Assembly (NCBI GenBank): GCA_002937585.1
Contig: PTKE01000013.1
Span: 1 to 37,655, forward strand
DNA: 37,655 bases
Reading direction: 5' to 3'
Source: Alphaproteobacteria bacterium MarineAlpha9_Bin6
GTDB taxonomy: Bacteria > Pseudomonadota > Alphaproteobacteria > UBA7887
Shown here one piece after another: positions 16,241-25,219 of this stretch (positions are counted from its first letter, which is position 1; each line of letters opens with the position of its first letter). Position numbers and translations under genes: made by a program. The notes under the pieces were generated by a model. That model did no database searches and had not been told where the DNA came from. It saw nothing but the letters and a program-made list of their open reading frames with translations.

Positions 16241-17572
16241 ATGGGTCTTGAAGTCCCGATTGGTTGGCTAACACTGTTGATGTTTGGCAGCCTCTTGGTG
16301 CTGCTCATGGCTGGCCTGCCTCTTGCATTTGTTACGGGGGGGCTAGCATGCGTGTTTCTTTTCATACTTGGCGATTCTCATAGCCTAAATATGGTGCCGT
16401 CTCGGATTTACCCGTTGATGACGGACTATCAGTTATCCGCAATTCCGTTGTTTATACTGATGGCCACGATGCTCGAGCGCGCGGGCGTGATACAGGAAAT
16501 GTTTGACGTCATATACAAACTCCTTGGGGGTATCCGGGGTGGTTTGGCGAGTGCCACCGTGTTTGCATCGACTATTCTTGCGGCAATGGTTGGAATTATA
16601 GGAGCTGCAGTGGTGACAATGGGCATCATCGCTTTACCTGCGATGCTGCGGCGCAAATATGACCCCAAGATAGCGATGGGCGCGATCATGGCCGGGGGCA
16701 CCCTCGGCATACTAATTCCACCCAGCATTTTGGCGATCATTTATGCAGTTGTTGCTGAGCAATCGGTTGGCGAGCTGTTCATTGGCTCGGTGGTGCCCGG
16801 CCTGATGCTGTCCGGAATGTATGTCACCTATATATCAGTCCGTTGCTTTCTTAATCCGTCTCTCGGGCCGGCAATTCCGGTTGAGGAACGGCTTGACGCA
16901 ACAGAAAAGCTGAAATTATTAGGCACGATGTTGGCGCCAATCATTTTGATCGCGGTCGTACTGGGCGTGATTTTTACCGGTGTTGCAACACCGGTGGAAG
17001 CGGCGGGTATAGGAACCTTTGGTTCGTTCGTGGTCGCTGCGCTTCATCGCCGGTTAAGCTGGGAAACGGTTCATGAGGCCTGTGTCACCACTCTCAAGGC
17101 CTCTGCCATGGTTCTGTGGATCATGTTTGGCGCAACTGTTTTCGTCGGTCTCTACAATTTTCACGGGGGCCAGCAATTTGTTGCCGGTGCTCTCGAGAGC
17201 ACGGGGTTCGGTCGCTGGGGCATCCTGATCATTATGCAGATCATTTTGGTCGTGTTAGGTATGTTTCTCGATTGGGTCGGAATTCTTTTGCTGTGTGTTC
17301 CTATATTCGTACCAATCATAAAATCGCTCGGCTTCGATCCGTTGTGGTTTGGTGTTTTGTATCTTGTAAACATGCAGATGTCGTTCTTATCACCACCGTT
17401 TGGGTACGCGCTGTTTTATTTGCGAAGTGTTGCGCCACCGGAGATTCCAATGATAGATATTTACAAGGCTTCTCTGCCGTTTCTTGGCATTCAGGTGTTC
17501 GCCCTTGCCCTATGCATGAGCTACCCGCCAATCATCACATGGCTTCCACGTTTGGTCTACGGATCGGGGTAG
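16241..17572 (+). CDS. TRAP transporter large permease (DctM family)
   Basis: This 443-aa polytopic membrane protein provides the Na+-coupled translocation channel of the TRAP system. Family features include an N-terminal LMAGLPLAFVTGG segment, YQLSAIPLFILMATMLERAG, then MAGGTLGILIPPSILAIIYA and the C-terminal FDPLWFGVLYLVNMQMSFLSPPFGYALFYLR block. The ATG is 41 bp after the small-permease stop, completing the operon aldehyde dehydrogenase, binding protein, small permease, large permease. Length matches the usual DctM size. Confidence 0.95.
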   Translation: MGLEVPIGWLTLLMFGSLLVLLMAGLPLAFVTGGLACVFLFILGDSHSLNMVPSRIYPLMTDYQLSAIPLFILMATMLERAGVIQEMFDVIYKLLGGIRGGLASATVFASTILAAMVGIIGAAVVTMGIIALPAMLRRKYDPKIAMGAIMAGGTLGILIPPSILAIIYAVVAEQSVGELFIGSVVPGLMLSGMYVTYISVRCFLNPSLGPAIPVEERLDATEKLKLLGTMLAPIILIAVVLGVIFTGVATPVEAAGIGTFGSFVVAALHRRLSWETVHEACVTTLKASAMVLWIMFGATVFVGLYNFHGGQQFVAGALESTGFGRWGILIIMQIILVVLGMFLDWVGILLLCVPIFVPIIKSLGFDPLWFGVLYLVNMQMSFLSPPFGYALFYLRSVAPPEIPMIDIYKASLPFLGIQVFALALCMSYPPIITWLPRLVYGSG

Positions 17573-17579
17573 GCTGAAG

Positions 17580-17613
17580 GCATTCTGGTGGAAAGTCTCT
17601 CCATCTAGAATGC
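17580..17613 (+). terminator. Long stem-loop after the TRAP operon
   Basis: GCATTCTGGTGGA pairs with TCCATC-T-AGAATGC, a 13-bp stem with one G-T wobble and a single bulged T, around a 7-base loop. It begins 7 bp after the dctM stop. No T-run follows directly; T-rich stretches appear only at about 17635-17652. It may terminate transcription or protect the mRNA 3' end between convergent genes. Confidence 0.5.
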
Positions 17614-17682
17614 AATTAGGCAGGATCAACTTTCTGATTTTTAAGCTTTTTTATCGCAGACCTGGAAACCTGAAACTTGTTG

Positions 17683-18585
17683 CTATGCTACTTGTTTTCT
17701 GACTACCCAGGGATTGTTTTCAACATGCCCGGCAACCGTGGTTCGGTGCATCACTCGCTTATACTTAGGATCATATGCGCGGCCACGATGCATGACCATC
17801 CGATTGTCCCACATTACCAGATCATTTGTACGCCAATGATGGCGGTACACGAATTCCGGCTGAGTAGCAAATTCGTTAAGTTCTTTGATTAAGGCACGGC
17901 CTTCTTCAATTGGAAGTCCCACAATGTGCGAGGCATGACGCCCAACATAAATAGCCTTGCGACCAGATTCTGGGTGAACACGTATCATCGGATGTTGAAC
18001 TGGAGGTAGAGCTTCCAATTCTTCATCACTCATCACTGCAGTCAGGTTGTAACGCCCGTCTGAATTCATTTGTCTTTGTGAATAGATAAAGCTGTGAACG
18101 GAAGTTAAGTCCTGGATAAGTTGTTTCTTCCCGTCATCGAGTGCGTCGTAGGCGGCGCGCATGTCGGCAAACTCAGTTTCTCCTCCTACTGGTGGAACCT
18201 CGCGCGCTGACAATGCAGAGCCGAGCGCGGGTACAACCTTAAAGGAGCTATCCGTGTGCCAAACTGAGTTCCCCTTCAGGAAAATTTCGTCGTCACTTCC
18301 CTTCTTCAACACTTTGCCATCGACATTCACATTAGAAATTTTAGAAATTTCTGGTCGTGAGTTGCCGAAAGTTGCAGTTATATTTTTCTCGAGCGGTCCA
18401 ATGCGCTCTGAGAAAGCAATTTGTGACTCGTCGTCGAGGAACTGATTTCGAAATAGGAGCACCGAGTGCTCGGCAAACGCATTAACGACTTCTGTGAGAA
18501 TATCACTGCCAAATGAAGTAGCTAAGTCTACGCCTGATACTTCCGCGAAGAAATGTGGATGCATCCTTTTAATAATGAGCGTCAT
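17683..18585 (-). CDS. TauD/TfdA-family Fe(II)/2-oxoglutarate dioxygenase (1)
   Basis: I place the start at the ATG at 18585 (300 aa), because a longer frame from 18744 adds 53 residues without family character and would overlap the divergent VOC gene. The protein opens with the typical AEVSGVDL. The iron-binding facial triad is visible: HTD (His110, Asp112) and His266 in MVMHRGRAYDP. The Arg-containing KRVMHRTTVAG near the C-terminus fits 2-oxoglutarate binding. GGETEFADMRAAYDAL is another family block. Such enzymes hydroxylate taurine, sulfonates, chlorophenoxyacetates or other small acids; the substrate here cannot be told. The next gene is divergent, so it is probably monocistronic. Confidence 0.93.
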   Translation of the reverse strand: MTLIIKRMHPHFFAEVSGVDLATSFGSDILTEVVNAFAEHSVLLFRNQFLDDESQIAFSERIGPLEKNITATFGNSRPEISKISNVNVDGKVLKKGSDDEIFLKGNSVWHTDSSFKVVPALGSALSAREVPPVGGETEFADMRAAYDALDDGKKQLIQDLTSVHSFIYSQRQMNSDGRYNLTAVMSDEELEALPPVQHPMIRVHPESGRKAIYVGRHASHIVGLPIEEGRALIKELNEFATQPEFVYRHHWRTNDLVMWDNRMVMHRGRAYDPKYKRVMHRTTVAGHVENNPWVVRKQVA

Positions 18586-18624
18586 TAAGTGCTTCACCCG
18601 TTCTTGCCAACAAAGAAGACTTGT

Positions 18625-18654
18625 ATTGTGCCAGATAAGACTCCGATATATCAA
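18625..18654 (-). promoter_or_regulatory. Possible promoter for the TauD-like gene (1)
   Basis: On the minus strand TTGATA (18654-18649) is followed after 18 bp by CACAAT (18630-18625). That would place transcription start about 33 nt before the ATG at 18585. The -10 element is only a fair match. Confidence 0.3.
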
Positions 18655-18734
18655 GACTCTGCACCTTGGCAGAGGTGGGTAATGGCTGGCACAATGGTTT
18701 ACCAGTGGATCGAAGAAGGAAGGGATGTTCCAAA

Positions 18735-19190
18735 ATGGCCCCATTCAGCATTCTCGCTACCAATCATACGAGTTTCACCGTTTCCGACCTCGACAGATCG
18801 GTGGGTTTCTATGTAAGTGTACTTGGCTTTGAATTGTTGAATCGCTCGGCACGAGATCGTTCATTCACGGAAAAAGTGGTAGGTGTTCCGGGGGCCCAGA
18901 TAGAGGTTGCCTATGTTCAGGCACCCGGGCATCGTCTTGAGTTGATCCAATATATTGAACCAAAGGATCGCGGCGAAGTGGTGTCTCGTCCCTGCGACAC
19001 CGGATTTGCCCACGTCGCTTTCGATGTGGATGACATAGACGCGGTGGTAGCCGCAGTTCGTGTAGCCGGGGTAGAGCCTCTGAGCGAGCCTGTCGTTATT
19101 AAGGCTGGTCCTAACAGCGGTGGTAAAGCCGTCTATACTCGTGATCCAGACGGCGTCACCATTGAATTCATTCAAAAATCACGCAGTTAG
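18735..19190 (+). CDS. VOC-superfamily (glyoxalase/dioxygenase-like) metalloprotein
   Basis: The ATG at 18735 (151 aa) is preferred over one at 18666, because GGAAGGG precedes it and the vicinal-oxygen-chelate fold starts straight after it. Two beta-alpha-beta-beta-beta modules are recognisable: HTSFTVSDLDRSVGFYVSVLGFELL, with LELIQY closing the first, and AHVAFDVDDIDAVVAAVRVAGV, with YTRDPDGVTIEFIQ closing the second. The expected metal ligands are present as His, Glu, His and Glu in NHTSF, RLELI, FAHVAF and TIEFI. VOC proteins range from glyoxalase I and epimerases to ring-cleaving dioxygenases and resistance proteins; this one cannot be assigned further. It is divergent from the TauD-like gene and convergent with the GST. 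Confidence 0.88.
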   Translation: MAPFSILATNHTSFTVSDLDRSVGFYVSVLGFELLNRSARDRSFTEKVVGVPGAQIEVAYVQAPGHRLELIQYIEPKDRGEVVSRPCDTGFAHVAFDVDDIDAVVAAVRVAGVEPLSEPVVIKAGPNSGGKAVYTRDPDGVTIEFIQKSRS

Positions 19191-19215
19191 ATTGCTCTCG
19201 CCTTGTCTTGATCCA

Positions 19216-19914
19216 TTAGCGACGTTCAAATTGTTTGGAGCCAAACAAAATTTCCCATCGTTCTTTGTCTTGGGTCTGATCCGCCACTGAACGGACTTCG
19301 TCGCGCATGACCGACCAACCCTTTTGCAGCGCTGGTCGTGCTTTGAGGCGTTCCCGCCAATCTTTAAGATTTGAAAAATCGTCAAAGCTGTGGCCTTGGC
19401 GTTCGCCCAAAATCCAGGGCATAGTAGCCATGTCGGCGATCGAGTAGTCTCCTGCCAGGTACTCTCTGTCCTCGAGGCGGTTATTGATTACGTTATAGAG
19501 CCGACCACCCTCGTTCGTGTATCGGTTAATCGCGTACTCAATTTTTTCTGGAGCATAGTTCCGGAAGTGATGGGCTTGCCCGAGCATCGGACCAACTCCT
19601 CCCATCTGAAACATTAGCCACTGAAGTACTTCGTAGCGGCCACGCGGATCCGCGGGCATGAATTTTCCCGTTTTTTCCGCTAAATATATAAGTATTGCGC
19701 CGGACTCAAAAATTGCAATTGGTTCACCGTTAGGACCATCGGGATCAACGATCGCCGGCATCCGATTGTTTGGACTGATCTTTAGAAAATCAGGCTTGAA
19801 CTGATCACCTTTGCTGATATTGACTGGAATGATGTTATAGGGAAGCCCACATTCCTCGAGCATGATAGTGATTTTGTAGCCGTTCGGTGTTGGCCAGTAA
19901 TATAAGTCGATCAA
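19216..19914 (-). CDS. YfcG-like glutathione S-transferase / disulfide-bond oxidoreductase
   Basis: The 232-aa product starts at a TTG (19914-19912) behind GGAGGG, which gives the canonical family N-terminus MIDLYYWPTPNG. It closely follows E. coli YfcG block by block: WPTPNGYKITIMLEE, KISPNNRMPAIVDPDGPNGE, FESGAILIYLAEKTGKF, GGVGPMLGQAHHF and YSIADMA. The N-terminal thioredoxin fold (1-85) has Asn/Thr near the active site instead of Cys or Tyr, and an all-helical C-terminal domain follows. YfcG-type proteins reduce disulfides using glutathione in the cytoplasm. It is convergent with the VOC gene. Confidence 0.93.
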   Translation of the reverse strand: MIDLYYWPTPNGYKITIMLEECGLPYNIIPVNISKGDQFKPDFLKISPNNRMPAIVDPDGPNGEPIAIFESGAILIYLAEKTGKFMPADPRGRYEVLQWLMFQMGGVGPMLGQAHHFRNYAPEKIEYAINRYTNEGGRLYNVINNRLEDREYLAGDYSIADMATMPWILGERQGHSFDDFSNLKDWRERLKARPALQKGWSVMRDEVRSVADQTQDKERWEILFGSKQFERR

Positions 19915-20283
19915 GCCTCAGCCCTCCGTTTCATTTCTTTGGCCTGGTTCAAACGATCAAACAATAGGCCAGTAGTTACTACCTATTCTGAAAGAAGTGT
20001 GCCTATACAACAAAATAAGGCTCCCGGCGAGTGACCTAAAAAGGGTGGTGACCGTCGCAATCATCTCTGCGTTGCGGTTTTTCAGAAATACAGTTGTTCA
20101 TGGGACTTTAGTTCCTCCCCGAATACCGGCAGTTGGCTGCGATTTAACAATTCGATTGCGCATGTACCAACGTCACAGCATTTCGTCACAAATACTGCCT
20201 TGCTGGAAGATTGAAGAGCATTGTTTTGGCGACTTGGTGGGGCATGCCGGCTCAGTTATACTAGGTGGAAATTGGGGCAAGGC
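19915..20283. other. Non-coding gap between the GST gene and iorA
   Basis: I see no convincing gene. A GGCCT / AGGCC dyad with about 30 bp between arms spans 19941-19980, near the GST start. A probable iorA promoter lies at the right end. Confidence 0.4.
20234..20262 (+). promoter_or_regulatory. Possible promoter for iorA-iorB
   Basis: TTGGTG (20234-20239) and TATACT (20257-20262) are spaced by 17 bp. The -10 differs from TATAAT at one base and the -35 is weak. Start of transcription near 20269 would leave a leader of about 15 nt carrying the GGGGCAAGG ribosome site. Confidence 0.4.
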
Positions 20284-22416
20284 ATGGAACGTTCATTTAA
20301 AAAAGAAGTGGCACAACTTCGTCTTGGTGAGGGTGAAATATTCTCAGGCGAAGGCATACTTGCGGTCACCAAGGCACTATTGCAGTCTGGTGTGAGCTAT
20401 ATCGGTGGATATCAGGGAGCGCCAGTATCGCACTTACTGGACGTGATGGTTGATTCGAGTGAACTTTTGGATGAACTCGGGGTTCATCTTGAAACACCGA
20501 CCAATGAAGCTGCCGCCGCAGCAATGCTGGCTGCCTCAATAAATTACCCGATGCGTGGTGCCGTAACTTGGAAGTCCGTTGTGGGAACCAATGTGGCGTC
20601 GGACGCGCTTTCCAATCTGTCTTCCGCAGGGGTCATAGGCGGTGCCATGATTGTAATTGGCGAGGATTATGGCGAGGGCGCAAGTATCATTCAGGAGCGT
20701 AGCCACGCGTTTGCCATGAAATCGTCGATGTGTCTTCTCGACCCGCGTCCGAATTTGACCAGCATCGTGGATACGGTCGAGAAAGGTTTTGAGTTATCCG
20801 AGGCAAGTAACATGCCGGTGATGCTGCAATTGCGGATCCGTGCCTGCCATATATCCGGCCGTTTTGCTGCTAGGGACAATCGTCCGCCATTGATATCGCG
20901 AAACCAGCTTTTGTCGGAGCCAGATTTTAACATCGACCGCTTTTGTTTACCGCCTTCTACCTATCTTCAGGAAAAACACAAGATTGAATATCGACTTCCT
21001 GCAGCGGAACGCTTTGTCACAGAAAATAAATTGAATGAAGTTTTCGACGGCGACTTATCTGACATCGGCATTATAACGCTGGGTGGCCTTTACAACGGTG
21101 TTGTGCGCGCTCTTGAACGTGTTGGACTATCGGACATCTATGGTGCCTCTCGGGTTCCAATCTACGTGATGAATGTTGCCTATCCTGTCGTGCCCAAGGA
21201 ACTCGAAGAGTTCTGTTTAGGTAAAAAATCTGTTCTTGTAGTCGAGGAGGGGTACCCCGACTATATAGAGCAAGCGGTACATGTCGCCTTACGCAAGGCG
21301 GATGTGCAAACGCGGGTGCTGGGTAAGCAAGTGCTTCCCAAGGTTGGCGAATACACGGCCGATGTTGTATTGGGTGGTGTCGAGAAATTTCTGGAATTAG
21401 AGGCTTCGGGTAACTTGACAGCGTCGCTGCCAAGCAGCGCAATAACTCACTCCAACGCTTTGAAGGCGCGCGCTGCTGAACTGCTGGGGACACCGATTCC
21501 GCCCCGACCACCCAGTTTTTGCACTGGTTGCCCAGAGCGACCAGTGTTTAGTGCGATGAAAATTGTTGAGAAGGAATTGGGTCCCACCCATATCGCAGCT
21601 GACGTTGGATGTCATACTTTTTCGGCGCTGCCGCCATTTAATCTCGGAAATACGATGGTGGGATACGGTTTAGGGTTAGCAAGTTCGGCGGGTGTAGGAC
21701 CCAATTTCGGCAAGCGAGTGATCAGTATAATGGGAGACGGTGGCTTTTGGCATAATGGTATCTCTTCGGGGGTTGCAAGCGCGAATTTTAATAAGCATGA
21801 CTCAATCCTCGTGATCATGAAAAACGGTTACTCCTCGGCAACCGGATGGCAATTCTTGCCATCTAGCAAGGGCAATCGATTTGGCGGCGAGACTGGCATG
21901 TCGATAGAAAATGCACTTAAGGGGTTGGGGATTAAGTGGGTGCGCACAGTGCGCACGTATAACGTGTCGAAGATGGCAAAGACTCTTCGTCAGGCGGTAA
22001 CGGAAACAAAAAAAGGGCTGAAGGTGATAATAGCAGACGGTGAATGCCAGCTGGCTCGCCAGCGGCGGTTGCGGCCACTGCTAAAAAAGCGCCTTGATTC
22101 TGGCCGAAGGGTAATCAGAACGAGGTTTGGGATCGATGACGATCTTTGTACGGGAGATCATTCTTGTATACGCATGTCAGGCTGCCCGTCGCTAACAATT
22201 AAACCGAATCCAGACCCTCTTCGGACAGATCCAGTGGCCCACGTAAATAACGAATGCGTGGGTTGTGGACTTTGTGGTGAAGTGGCACATGCTGCGGCGC
22301 TGTGTCCGTCATTTTATCGGGCTGAGATCGTGCAGAATCCGAATATCTGGGATCGATTGCTAGATAGCTGGCGCCAAGCGTTGATAGGCGCCTTGCAAGG
22401 GCTTGTGCGCGCATGA
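20284..22416 (+). CDS. iorA: Indolepyruvate:ferredoxin oxidoreductase, alpha-type (ThDP and Fe-S) subunit
   Basis: The ATG at 20284 (710 aa) follows GGGGCAAGG; an upstream in-frame ATG at 20221 adds 21 unlikely residues. The subunit oxidatively decarboxylates aryl-2-oxoacids to acyl-CoA with reduction of ferredoxin. An N-terminal pyrimidine domain (about 15-190) carries GGYQGAPVSHLLD and TPTNEAAAAAMLAA. A linker transketolase-C-like region follows. The ThDP domain starts at FCTGCPERP (about 411) and has the cofactor signature GDGGFWHNG (about 483) to KNGYSSATG. The C-terminus (from about 621) has two 4Fe-4S-type clusters, CTGDHSCIRMSGCP and ECVGCGLC with a later CP. The stop overlaps the iorB start as ATGA. 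Confidence 0.93.
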   Translation: MERSFKKEVAQLRLGEGEIFSGEGILAVTKALLQSGVSYIGGYQGAPVSHLLDVMVDSSELLDELGVHLETPTNEAAAAAMLAASINYPMRGAVTWKSVVGTNVASDALSNLSSAGVIGGAMIVIGEDYGEGASIIQERSHAFAMKSSMCLLDPRPNLTSIVDTVEKGFELSEASNMPVMLQLRIRACHISGRFAARDNRPPLISRNQLLSEPDFNIDRFCLPPSTYLQEKHKIEYRLPAAERFVTENKLNEVFDGDLSDIGIITLGGLYNGVVRALERVGLSDIYGASRVPIYVMNVAYPVVPKELEEFCLGKKSVLVVEEGYPDYIEQAVHVALRKADVQTRVLGKQVLPKVGEYTADVVLGGVEKFLELEASGNLTASLPSSAITHSNALKARAAELLGTPIPPRPPSFCTGCPERPVFSAMKIVEKELGPTHIAADVGCHTFSALPPFNLGNTMVGYGLGLASSAGVGPNFGKRVISIMGDGGFWHNGISSGVASANFNKHDSILVIMKNGYSSATGWQFLPSSKGNRFGGETGMSIENALKGLGIKWVRTVRTYNVSKMAKTLRQAVTETKKGLKVIIADGECQLARQRRLRPLLKKRLDSGRRVIRTRFGIDDDLCTGDHSCIRMSGCPSLTIKPNPDPLRTDPVAHVNNECVGCGLCGEVAHAAALCPSFYRAEIVQNPNIWDRLLDSWRQALIGALQGLVRA

Positions 22417-23957
22417 GCGAACCATTGGTGCGTCCAATTACCGTACTGATTGCTGCAATGGGAGGCGAGGGCGGTGGCGTTCTCACCGACTGGGTCGTTA
22501 AGGCTGCAGAGCACGCGGGCCTTCTGGTGCAGAGTACTTCAATTCCTGGGGTTGCGCAGCGGACAGGGGCCACGACCTATTACGTCGAAATATTTCCAAT
22601 ACCAATTTCTGAACTTGATGGACGTGAGCCCGTATTTGCATTGTATCCGTCAGCTGGCGATGTCGATTTGATGATAGCCAGTGAATTGCTAGAGGCTGGG
22701 AGAGCCATCCAAAATGGGTATGTAAGTCCGGATCGTACTGTGCTGATAGCTTCGACGCATCGCGTCTATACCATAGGCGAGCGTTCGGATATGGCGGACG
22801 GACGACTCGATGAGGGACCTGTGCGTAGAGCCGCGCAGGAACTTTCAAGGCGTGCCTTGCTTTCGGATTTCAAACGCGCAGCGGACAAGGCTGGTAGTGT
22901 GATGAACGCCGTTCTCCTGGGCGCGTTGGCCGCGACATCCGTATTACCGATGGTCAAGCAAGACAGCTTTGTCGCGGCGATTCGTGCTGGTGGAAAGGCG
23001 ATAGCCAGTAATTTAACGGGATTTGAAGCAGGCTTCCAGCTTGCAATGAGCGCAAAAGGGCAAGAGGTGCCCACACAAAGTTTAGTGCGACCTAAAGTAT
23101 CAAGCCGTGTAGAGCGTTTAATAAATGAGGTGAAAGACGATCCTGTGCCTGTGCGGGAAATCATTGAACATGGAGTACGTCGACTGGAGAGTTATCAGGA
23201 CCTCTCCTATGCACGTCTTTACCTGACCCGGGTATCTCGTGTGCGTGCTGTGGATACGACACATGATAAATCTCTGACCCAAGAGGCGGCCCGTCAACTC
23301 GCTTTACGCATGGCATATGAGGATGTGGTTCGGGTCGCACAATTAAAAACTGCACGTGAACGCATGGACAGGGTCCGAGCTGAAATAAAGGCAGTTCCGG
23401 GAGAACCGGTCCGAGTTACAGAATTCCTTAAGCCTGGGATTGAAGAAATTTGTTCTTTGCTTCCGGGAGCTATAGCCCGTCCCTTGCTACGTTGGGCGGA
23501 GAATCGAAATTTGACCGAGAAACTTCATATTGGGTTGGCGCTTAAGACTTCAAGCGTAACAGGATTCTTGGCTATGTGGTTATTGGCACGACTTCGACCC
23601 ATCAGGCGACTGGGCTATCGTTTTCGCGAAGAACAGTTGATGATTGACGCATGGTTGCATCAGGTTTGCGTTGGAGCTCAACGAGCTCCGGAATTGGCTC
23701 GGGAAATTATTTCTTGTGCACGTTTAATTAAAGGGTATGGGGAAACGCATCGTCGAGGATATAAAAACTATGAGCGCATCCAGGAGACGTTGATAGCGCC
23801 TGCACTGGATGGAGATATGCCCTTCGGCGACGCTGCGGACGCCATTGAAAAGGCTGTGGCGGCGGCTCTTGATAATCCTGATGGCTCGGCACTCGGCGAT
23901 GTCTTGTTGGGTACTGCGGATGCGTCTAAACCAGCTGTGGCTCACGCCGCCGAGTAA
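22413..23957 (+). CDS. iorB: Indolepyruvate:ferredoxin oxidoreductase beta-type (gamma-domain) subunit with long C-terminal domain
   Basis: The 514-aa product is more than twice the usual IorB length of about 200. Residues 1-215 are the 2-oxoacid:acceptor oxidoreductase gamma/KG domain, with AAMGGEGGGVLTDWVVKAAE, SIPGVAQRTGATTYYVEI and GSVMNAVLLGALAAT. Residues about 230-500 are a helical, Arg-rich domain like the DUF6537-type tail of large fused indolepyruvate oxidoreductases (family name from memory). Here the tail is joined to the beta chain while the alpha chain is separate. The four-base overlap with iorA indicates coupled translation and 1:1 assembly. The frame is continuous. Confidence 0.9.
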   Translation: MSEPLVRPITVLIAAMGGEGGGVLTDWVVKAAEHAGLLVQSTSIPGVAQRTGATTYYVEIFPIPISELDGREPVFALYPSAGDVDLMIASELLEAGRAIQNGYVSPDRTVLIASTHRVYTIGERSDMADGRLDEGPVRRAAQELSRRALLSDFKRAADKAGSVMNAVLLGALAATSVLPMVKQDSFVAAIRAGGKAIASNLTGFEAGFQLAMSAKGQEVPTQSLVRPKVSSRVERLINEVKDDPVPVREIIEHGVRRLESYQDLSYARLYLTRVSRVRAVDTTHDKSLTQEAARQLALRMAYEDVVRVAQLKTARERMDRVRAEIKAVPGEPVRVTEFLKPGIEEICSLLPGAIARPLLRWAENRNLTEKLHIGLALKTSSVTGFLAMWLLARLRPIRRLGYRFREEQLMIDAWLHQVCVGAQRAPELAREIISCARLIKGYGETHRRGYKNYERIQETLIAPALDGDMPFGDAADAIEKAVAAALDNPDGSALGDVLLGTADASKPAVAHAAE

Positions 23958-23984
23958 TTGGGCATTCTACAAGGCCAATTTTCT
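23956..23984 (+). terminator. Possible short terminator at the iorB end
   Basis: AATTGG (overlapping the stop codon) pairs with CCAATT at 23975-23980 and is followed by TTCT. The stem is only six pairs, AT-rich and has a 13-base loop, so this is weak. Confidence 0.25.
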
Positions 23985-24067
23985 AAGATTTCGGCAACTT
24001 ATTCTGCAAACTTGGATCTGCCGAAGTTGTTCGCTTGAGTTCGCCCGAGCGGCTAGGGTATCTAAAT

Positions 24068-24946
24068 TTATCTGTCGTCTTTGAGTAGCTTGATTAACTT
24101 TTGCAGTTTGTATTCAGCGTGCGCTTTGTGAGATGCAACGTCACAACCACGCCAGTCATAGAATCCACGGCCGGTCTTCACACCGAGTTCGCCGCGTTCA
24201 TATCTGTCCTGGACTACCCTTGAGGGTTTTCGACTTAAGTGTAAATGCGGCACAATTCCCTGCTGCGCTAATGCATGTGTGTCTAAACCGCTAATATCCT
24301 TCTGCTCGATTAAGCCGGTCACGCACATGCGCGGACCAAACATCCATTTTGCAAAATCGTCAATATCCTTGGCCTCGACAATTCCTTCTTCGATTAAATA
24401 ATAGGCTTCGTGGAGGAGTGCATGTTGCAGCCGGTTTATCAGGAAGCCGACTATTGGCTTTTTGAGGACGATGGATTCCTTACCGGTTTTTTTGAGTGCT
24501 GCTTTAACCAGACTCAGGGTGTGATCACTAGTTTGCGACACTCGTATCACCTCGACCATTGGCAGGGATTCGGCGGGATGCATGTAGTGGATTCCGATGA
24601 ATCTTCCAGGATTCTTAAGGCCGTCAGCCATTTTATCAAGCGGAAGGCTGGAGGTATTACTGGCTAGTATCGGTGTGTCTCCGTACGTCTGCTCAAGACG
24701 TTCAAACAGTGCTTCCTTAAGTTCCATTTTCTCCGGTATAGCTTCAATGATTAGATCGGGAGATTCCTCGGGAAGTTCTTGGCGGGCAGTCACGTCTTGG
24801 GGCAGGTCGGAAAGGCGGGTTGGGTCTCGGGTAAGCACAATCGTATTAAATCCGGCCATGGCGAAAGACAGAATAATCCCACGACCCATTGACCCAGAGC
24901 CCACTACCATAACGGTATGAATTGAATCTTTATCAGCTACGTCCAT
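24068..24946 (-). CDS. 3-hydroxyacyl-CoA dehydrogenase-family NAD-dependent oxidoreductase
   Basis: The 292-aa product has an N-terminal Rossmann fold with VVGSGSMGRGI (residues 15-24) and the family blocks DLIIEAIPEKMELKEALFERLE, ILASNTSSLP, GIHYMHPAESLPMVEVI and PIVGFLINRLQHALLHEAYYLIEEGI. The C-terminal helical domain ends VKTGRGFYDW, normal for the family. His in HYMHP and Glu in MVEVI correspond to the catalytic dyad, and Asn in FLINR fits as well. The domain set suits short 3-hydroxyacyl-CoA dehydrogenases and relatives such as L-gulonate dehydrogenase/lambda-crystallin. The lack of a hydratase domain means it acts alone. The RBS is GGAG. It is convergent with iorB. Confidence 0.9.
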   Translation of the reverse strand: MDVADKDSIHTVMVVGSGSMGRGIILSFAMAGFNTIVLTRDPTRLSDLPQDVTARQELPEESPDLIIEAIPEKMELKEALFERLEQTYGDTPILASNTSSLPLDKMADGLKNPGRFIGIHYMHPAESLPMVEVIRVSQTSDHTLSLVKAALKKTGKESIVLKKPIVGFLINRLQHALLHEAYYLIEEGIVEAKDIDDFAKWMFGPRMCVTGLIEQKDISGLDTHALAQQGIVPHLHLSRKPSRVVQDRYERGELGVKTGRGFYDWRGCDVASHKAHAEYKLQKLIKLLKDDR

Positions 24947-25219
24947 CTCGTCTCCGTGTCATATGCAGGCGTCCTTTTCCAAGACCGGATTTCGAATATC
25001 ATTTGCTGGGGTCGTTCAATGCTCCCCATTCCTTTAAATACTATACATAGATAGGGAGAGACGTTCCCGGCATTGCATCTTGTGCTATATTTCTGGGGGT
25101 GGACCTGTGAAGTTTGAAAGAAGAGCTTTGATGGCTGCTAGCTTTGATCATGGGGTTTCGCACAGTTGCTCTAAATCATGCTGTTACCCTGATCTGTTAA
25201 GACTGACCGCGAAGGAAAA

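Noticed and set aside
17116-17577. 153-codon plus-strand frame at the end of dctM
   Set aside because: It is an out-of-frame shadow of dctM rich in Arg, Cys and His, with no RBS or membrane pattern.
19997-20395. 132-codon frame before iorA
   Set aside because: It overlaps the iorA start in another frame and looks random; iorA has the better RBS and clear homology.
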